Shown here piece after piece: positions 58,309 to 64,000 of a stretch of DNA of 64,000 nucleotides. Under the pieces are notes generated by a model that saw only the letters and a list, made by a program, of their open reading frames with translations, ran no database searches and was not told where the DNA came from. Origin of the DNA: Periplaneta americana (taxonomy: Eukaryota; Arthropoda; Insecta; Blattodea; Blattidae). Both the position numbers and the translations under genes were made by a program. Every line of letters starts with the position of its first letter. Position 1 is the stretch's first letter. The stretch spans positions 28,194,359 to 28,258,358 of the forward strand of contig NC_091130.1 in NCBI RefSeq assembly GCF_040183065.1, written 5' to 3'.

Positions 58309-58573
58309 TAAAGGTAAAGGTATCCCCGTAACATGCCATGAAGGCACTTGGGGGGCATCGAGGTAGAGCCCCATGCATTCCATGACCTTGGCACTAGAAT
58401 GAGGTGGTGTGGTCGACACCACGCTCTGACCGCCTTTTACCCCCGGGAAAGATCCGGTACTCAATTTTATAGGAACCTCGGGGCCGTTCTGAAAGTTTGG
58501 CAACGAGAAAAAATCCTGTCACCTCCTGGGATCGAACCCAACTGCTCTACCAACTGAGCTACCTGGCCGCCAG
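58309..58573 (-). repeat. SINE family B, copy 2
   Basis: Read on the minus strand: CTGGCGGCCAGGTAGCTCAG (tRNA-like start), TTGGTAGAGCAG, B box GGGTTCGATCCC, and a body with TTTCTCGTTGCCAAAC. It ends CATGGCATGTTACGGGGATA and CCTTTACC. The head is better preserved than in the copy at 20519 and resembles a complete tRNA D-arm. Confidence 0.82.
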
Positions 58574-59420
58574 AACTAATACAAGGCTTGATCAAAAAGT
58601 ACACGACAATAGACCAGAAAAGAAAAGAGTTCCTACTTAGCTCTAAACGCAGTTCCCTTTAAAATAGGGCCCTTCTAAGTTAACATCTTTCTGCAAGCGG
58701 TAGTTTCACTGCTGGAAATATTTTCAGTATTTCTTTCTTAGGCGGGAGGGGGGGGGGAACCTAATCACGTGCGTTTTGCTTTTTTTTTTTTTTTTTTTTT
58801 TTGCATTGAATTTGATTTTTTCTGTGTCCTTTGAGTTGCATCTTGAGTCTGATAAATAGCCTTGTCTGGGGAGTAGAGGGGAGTACCAAACCTATGAAAT
58901 GCCATGTGTCGTCAAAAATGTTGAATGAGGTGTGATGCATGGACAGAAGCAGTGAGGGAAGTGAGACGGTATGCGACGGTATGGAATGCAACCACTGGTT
59001 TCTATGACCAGAAAACATACCTAGTGAAACATAGTGAAAAATGACATACCGTCACTGAAAATATGTGATCGTAAAAATTTGTTTATACATTTCTTCACAG
59101 AAAAAAGAGTACTATGTGTTTGCTTCGTAAATCTAAACCACAGCCTTCTGGAACTGTATTCTGTGTGTATTTAGACACGCTTATTTGATAAGCTCAACTC
59201 CTGGAATGCTTACAACGGTAGTATTTCAAGTATAAAAGGCTGTGGTCTGTACCTTGTGGTGGTCATTGTTGCCAATTTAGTGACTGTCATTTTTGTTGCA
59301 CTTTTTATTAATAATTCAGTAATGCACTTCGAAGCTTTAACATTATTTTAAATGATAAGTCTCAAAGGATATTGTAACATGATCTAGTAAATAACAGAAG
59401 TAACTTCAAATTATTTTATT
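58574..59420. other. Intergenic sequence with a poly-T tract
   Basis: 58782-58802 is a T run; on the minus strand the sequence before it (CAGACTCAAGATGCAACTCA..) could be a retroposed transcript ending in poly-A, but no protein or gene is recognised. Confidence 0.4.
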
Positions 59421-60365
59421 AAGGGCCGATTGTATAAACCATTTAATCTTAGATCAGAGGTTAAATTGATCCTCGTTCTAGCTGAACTTGGAATTTTGTG
59501 TTGTCTAAAGTCTAATCTGAGATTAATTTTTCTCAAACTAAAGTCAACTTTGACTGAAGAAATTTCTCCGATTAAGTTAGATGATCCAAGTTCAGTTATT
59601 TCCTTTCTGTTTGAAATATACGAGTGACAAATTGTGCAAATAAAGATACATTATTTTTCATTTTCTTGCCTTAATACACAAACAATCTTATATTTTATAA
59701 GGCTCTATCGTGTTCAGCAGTATCAAATAACACAACCTATAATTATATTATGTTTATAACAACCATTAATTATTAATGGATATGATAGGTACATTCATAA
59801 ATTTTCAATGAACTGTATTACTAAACGAAAATTGTCGTTTTATGAAGCTTTATTATGTTTAGCAGTATCAAACACCATAACATGATAACAACTCGGAGAA
59901 GAGTCAACCTTCTTCTTATTGTCCGCCATTATTTGCAATGCACAAAACAAACCAGTGTCTCCAACAGAGTGTACGGAAAGTCGCCAAGAAGTAGTTGTAA
60001 AGTTGCTAGATTTCTCGTTATCAACAAAGAAAAATTAAACTTCGTCTCTATGGGGTACTAAAAGGTCGCTAAATTCCTATTTAAGCACTATAAAAGTTAA
60101 AAGAAATTTTTGTTGAAAAAGACTTAAAGTCGCTAGGTTGGCAACACTGAACAAACCTGTACAACATGGTCCGCGCATCACATATTTCACCTGTTTATGC
60201 GATGTTGCCAAATCTTTTTCACGTGAACTTAGATTGCATTTGATCCAAGGTAATTTGATCGGAGAAAAGTTTTATACAATAAAAGAAGTGTCTGAACTCG
60301 GTTCACTTTTCGATCTTCGATCAAAGTTAATCTTTAGTCAGGGAGTTTTATACGATTGAGCCTAA
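59420..60365. mobile_element. TAA-flanked, PIF/Harbinger-like element (59423-60362)
   Basis: Left end GGGCCGATTGTATAAACC; right end, reverse complemented, GGCTCAATCGTATAAAAC; 13 of 18 identical. TAA follows and precedes the element (59420-59422 and 60363-60365). The interior repeats GATCxAAGTT / AACTTxGATC motifs (for example near 59585, 60244 and 60320). The TWA duplication and GGSC start suggest PIF/Harbinger. No transposase frame. Confidence 0.65.
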
Positions 60366-60954
60366 GAAACTTAACGCTTTGCGTAAGCTTCAAAGATTCG
60401 TGTTACTGACTGTACGAAACAATTTATTGTATACATCGTTTTTTTAAATCGAGGTATGCAAGAGTAAAATCTTGCCGTACCATACCGCCTCTGGTTTTTC
60501 CCCACTTCCCTCACTGGACAGAAGCATTATCATAATAGATCTGCCTCAGCTGTGGTTCTTATCATTGAACAGCATCTCCCAGGCAATGGAGACTAGTGAA
60601 GTAGTACTCTTGTTGCAGTTTGTCTCTGGGGAGCATACTCGTAATGAACTTCGCCCTGGCAGTTGAAAAAAAACTGTCACCATGACCTTCACCCTAATCA
60701 CATATAACAGATTGATCAAACTAATGCACTTTCAAGACAACAACTTCATCAATTTCACTATACTGCCACCTAGTGACTGCAAAAGAAGTTACTTTATACC
60801 CCTGATAGAATTGCATGAAGTAATAGCTTGCAGCGCTACTTCCATCTAGCAGTCATAACAAAAAATTTCATTTTCGATATTGGAGATACTAGTGGTTGTT
60901 CTCTTTTATATTTTACCATTTCATAACATTGGAATTGTCAATCTCATATATATG
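60366..60954. other. Intergenic sequence, nothing recognised
   Basis: No repeat arms or coding similarity seen. Confidence 0.4.
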
Positions 60955-61310
60955 TCTGTGTCTGTGTCTTTGTCTGTGTCTGTGTCTGTGTCTGTGTGTG
61001 TGTCTGTGTGTGTCTGTGTCTCTGTGTGTGTGTCCGTGTCTGTGTCTGTGTGTGTCTGTGTCTGTGTCTGTGTGGGTGTCTGTGTCTGTGTGTGTCTGCG
61101 TCTGTGTCTGTGTCTGTGTGTGTCTGTGTCTGTGTGTGTCTGTGTCTGTGTGTGTCTGTGTCTGTGTCTGTGTGTGTCTGCGTCTATGTCTGTGTCTGTG
61201 TGTGTCTGTGTCTGTGTGTGTGTCTGTGTGTGTGTCTGCGTCTGTATCTGTGTCTGTGTGTGTCTGTGTCTGTGTTCTGTGTCTGTGTGTGTGTCTGTGT
61301 CTGTGTCTTT
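60955..61310. repeat. (TGTGTC)n-type microsatellite
   Basis: TGTCTG/TGTGTC repeats with many variants over 350 bp. Long Cys/Val/Ser and Thr/Asp/His repeat frames over it are artefacts. Confidence 0.95.
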
Positions 61311-61482
61311 TTTTTTACTGTCTTTACTGAACAACATGCTCCATTACATAAGTAATACTACATGTCTATTTGCGCTTAGAAGATTGCTATTTTCTTACAA
61401 TCAGAGATGAGACAGAGTGTCATAGTTCTATATGATCTTGATAGTTATATTTACTATTCTCTATATTTGTGTTTCCGTATTG

Positions 61483-61911
61483 CTACACACTTTGCCTACT
61501 TTCTAAATCTACCTCTCGTATGAATTTACAATATTCCTTGAAGTATTTGGAAATGAGATCAGGTCTGTTTGGTGGCCACCTTCCTCCTTTGGAATTTATG
61601 ATCTTTTCCAATTTGTTTCGGGCAGTGTTGTACTTCGTGCACTCGAGTAAAATATGGTCTACCGTTTCGTCACCGTTATTGCAACTGCATGTTGAGTCTT
61701 GTAGAATGCGAAATCTATGATAATATGCATTGAAACTTCCATGACCAGTTAGCATGGTTGTAAGTCCAGCTGAAAGAGGTATGTTCAGTGATAGTCTCTG
61801 CGAGACTTGTGGAAAATATATTCTTGTTTCCGCTCCGTTTCTTGCTGGCTGCCACTGATTTTCCCACTTCGCAAGGCTTTCTTCTCTCAGAGTCTTCGTT
61901 ACAGCACTCAT
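61483..61911 (-). pseudogene. Non-LTR retrotransposon C-terminal fragment
   Basis: Minus-strand frame: REESLAKWENQWQPARNGAE, TRIYFPQVSQRL, LTGHGSFNAYYHRFRILQDS, then CSCNNGDETVDHILLECTKY, a CxC..H..C zinc-binding signature that follows RNase H in I/R1-type LINEs. It is preceded (minus-strand sense) by the next GT-rich microsatellite, so the RNase H part is cut off. It differs from the copies at 47061 and 62265. Confidence 0.75.
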
Positions 61912-61934
61912 GGGGATCTTGCTGTAATGTATTG

Positions 61935-62104
61935 TGTGTCTGTGTGTGCGTCTGTGTCTGTGTCTGTGTGTGCGTCTGTGTATGTGTCTGTGTCTGTGTG
62001 TGTGTCTGTGTCTGTGTGTATGTGTCTGTGTGTGCGTCTGTGTCTGTGTGTGCGTCTGTGTCTGTGTCTGTGTGTGTCTGTCTGTGTGTGTGTGTGTGTG
62101 TGTG
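61935..62104. repeat. (TGTGTC)n/(TG)n microsatellite
   Basis: Second GT-rich repeat, directly abutting the non-LTR fragment. Confidence 0.95.
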
Positions 62105-62264
62105 ATCAGACCTTCATATTACTAATTCATTATTGTTACACCTTATTAGCCAAGGCAATTGTGACATTTTCCATTAAGATGACTGTGTGTTTGTCTCAGG
62201 GTCGTAATCACAAACTCAGGACTTATCACTCGTTATGATTTTTACCGTGAAATGAGGGTCAATG

Positions 62265-63000
62265 TTGTTGTTGTTTTCTAATGCCAGACGTTTGACAATA
62301 AAGTCATTTGACCTCTTGCACTCCAATATTTTTCAAAGATATTTTCATGGCCAGCCACTGAAGCACAGATTTTTAGGTATTCCGAATCCATTTCTTGATT
62401 TGAATTGCACAATGGGCAGTTAGGGGACTGATATATTCCATTTCTATGCAGCTGCTTGGCCAAACAATCATGGCCTGTTGCCAATCTAAATGCAGCTACA
62501 GACGATTTTCGTGGTAAATCGGGAATTAACTGTGGATTATGATGCAGAGAGTTCCATTTTTTCCCTTGGGATTGTGTTATAAAATTTTGTTTGTTGAAGT
62601 CTAAGTATGTAGATTTAATAAATCTTTTCACAGAGTAATACGTAGATTTAGTAACAGGTCTGTAAGTAGCAGTGCTGCCCTTCTTTGCTAAAGCATCCGC
62701 ATTCTCGTTTCCCAGGATTCCACAATGGGATGGTATCCATTGGAATACAATTCTTTTATTGAGTGATATTAATTGAGAGAGAATTTTAGTTATTTCTGCT
62801 GTTTGAGATGAAGGTGTGTGTGTAGAGACTATTGATAGAATAGCTGCTTTGGAGTCTGACAATATAATTGCATTTTTTAATTTATTGATGTGGCATAGAA
62901 GATTCCTGAGACTTTCACTTACTGCAATGATTTCTCCATCAAAACTTTGATCCATATCCAAGAGATCTATAAAGTGAGAAGAGACAGCACATAACACCTG
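62265..63000 (-). pseudogene. Non-LTR retrotransposon RNase H region, copy 2
   Basis: Same family as 47061-48064. It has SFDGEIIAVSESL, ILSDSKAAILSI, GNENADALAKKG, then CPLCNSNQEMDSEYLKIC; here both Cys are kept but the His is Tyr. The segment with the first catalytic Asp (TDGS) is absent because of 5' truncation near 63000. The 3' end has a short (CAA)n tail (GTTGTTGTTGTT from 62264 on the + strand). Confidence 0.85.
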
Positions 63001-63004
63001 CACC

Positions 63005-63374
63005 TGTAATGTTAATTATGAGCAAAGAGTCTCAGAACAAACTGTCATAACACGGTGAATGCCAAGATCGTCAATCAAAACTGATTGTATGAATCAAAGG
63101 AAATTCCCCCTTCACTTTCAATCTCTCTAACAGTTATTTGACAATCTTGCATCACTAAAGGCCGCACTTCCTCGAATGTTTCGGGATTTCTGCTGCCCAA
63201 ATCTTCGTCACTCAAGTTCGGTCATTTTTTCAATGATACCACTCGTTAATCTGCATAATAACCACAGCTTCATTACCAAAAGCCTTATTTATCTTTTCAA
63301 TAATCTCCGATTTTGTGTCACCAAGATTTTTAACAAAATTTAATCCAAATCCTTTGCTTCATATGTTCGGTCAT
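63005..63374 (-). pseudogene. Mariner-type transposase N-terminal fragment, decayed
   Basis: From an ATG at 63374-63372: MTEHMKQRIWIKFC, then (with stops and frame changes) GDTKSEIIEKINKAFGNEAV, QINEWY, PETFEEVRPLVMQD, CQITVREIESEGGISFDSYN, DDLGIHRVMT. This follows the paired helix-turn-helix DNA-binding region of Mos1/SETMAR-like mariner transposases. The catalytic DDD domain is missing; the neighbouring non-LTR copy begins where the homology stops. Confidence 0.75.
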
Positions 63375-64000
63375 TTTGATTCAGAACATAAATGTGACAA
63401 ACACGAGTCACAAGTGCAAATATCATGGCTATCCCACAATGAATGAAGGGCTGCGCAGTCTGGCAAAAAATCACACTTGTGCTGTAGTATAAGTGAGGGG
63501 TCACATAAGAACAGTTCCTAAACAGCAAATTATGCCATCTTGTCAGTGTTGCCAACTGTTACCAGATATTACACGATCCTTAGTACTAAATGACTTATTT
63601 ACACCATACTTTATGTTGGAAGGTCATTCTAAATAATTCAACAATTTGTAACATATTTTCGTAGGCAAACTGTACAGGAAAGGGATCAACATGTCAAGTA
63701 TTTTGTCTGGCAATACGAAATTCACTGGTTTGACTAAACAATTCACTCACGAGACCTAACCTAAAAATGTATTTTGTTTTACCACATGAAATTATTAGTA
63801 CTAACTTCGAAAACGTACCTGACTATAGTCTTTAATTATAACCACAACACAACACCTCAAATAACTATTATGTATTAATATTAATACTGATATTAATTAA
63901 TTATTAGTATGTTCAAATTTCACTAGTTTCCATTAGCAGGCTCAGAAATCTAGTACAATTTCAATTTCATGGAATTCCAGTACCGACAAATATTGTCGAT
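63375..64000. other. Intergenic sequence, nothing recognised
   Basis: AT-rich end of the window with no coding similarity or repeat arms. Confidence 0.4.

Noticed and set aside
60880..62238. Long Cys/Val/Ser and Thr/Asp/His repeat frames
   Set aside because: They are readings of GT-rich microsatellites.

Overview
This is a stretch of an animal, almost certainly insect, genome: low GC, intron-rich, dense in microsatellites, and mostly transposable elements. Two tRNA-headed SINE families, the CR1/Jockey/RTE-like retroelement debris and the style of the non-autonomous DNA elements resemble cockroach or termite (Blattodea) DNA; that placement is inference. There are no operons, ribosome binding sites or CRISPR arrays.

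Host genes. The main gene is a secreted-type S1 (chymotrypsin-fold) serine protease on the + strand, split into five visible exons at 487-578, 10582-10717, 11304-11417, 17254-17397 and 25064-25216. All junctions are GT-AG and phase-consistent, and together they give 212 residues with an intact His-Asp-Ser triad. The exon(s) for the signal peptide, propeptide and activation site lie left of the window. Its four introns (10.0, 0.6, 5.8 and 7.7 kb) hold most of the mobile elements between 0.6 and 25 kb. A second, unrecognised gene is suggested on the minus strand by two phase-matched exons (57807-57960 and 55096-55484). A 5S rRNA-like sequence lies at 29079-29197.

Layout. 0.5-3 kb: protease exon 1, a hAT-type element with a perfect 8-bp target duplication, and a 5'-truncated non-LTR retroelement. 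3.3-8.3 kb: inverted-repeat elements, a 140-bp tandem array interrupted by a 250-bp MITE, and a Helitron-like element. 8.6-11.4 kb: SINE, second Helitron family, exons 2 and 3. 11.4-14.7 kb: an inverted array of GTCCA motifs split by a second hAT element, beside a transposon carrying a decayed, intron-containing transposase. 15-19 kb: an element with eight GTCTCACTGT-type motifs, exon 4, and a PIF/Harbinger-like element. 19-25.3 kb: SINEs, two more Helitron copies and the last exon with its polyadenylation signal. 25.5-26.6 kb: an element with a terminal hairpin and a tyrosine-recombinase remnant. 27-36 kb: three different non-LTR fragments, the 5S-like sequence, a 141-bp tandem array, and a 3.7-kb inverted-repeat element with another element inside it. 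37-44 kb: several MITEs and a third hAT-type element. 45-48.1 kb: non-LTR 3' ends. 48111-54936: a complete-length but broken Ty3/Gypsy-type LTR retrotransposon on the minus strand (gag, protease, RT, RNase H, integrase; no env). 55-64 kb: the candidate minus-strand gene, a Tigger/pogo-type MITE, more SINEs, another TAA-flanked element, GT-rich microsatellites, non-LTR RNase H fragments and a mariner transposase fragment.

Only the protease reads as an intact gene. Nearly every other protein-coding signal is a mobile-element remnant. Element boundaries were found by reading inverted repeats and target duplications by eye; no alignment or database search was run.
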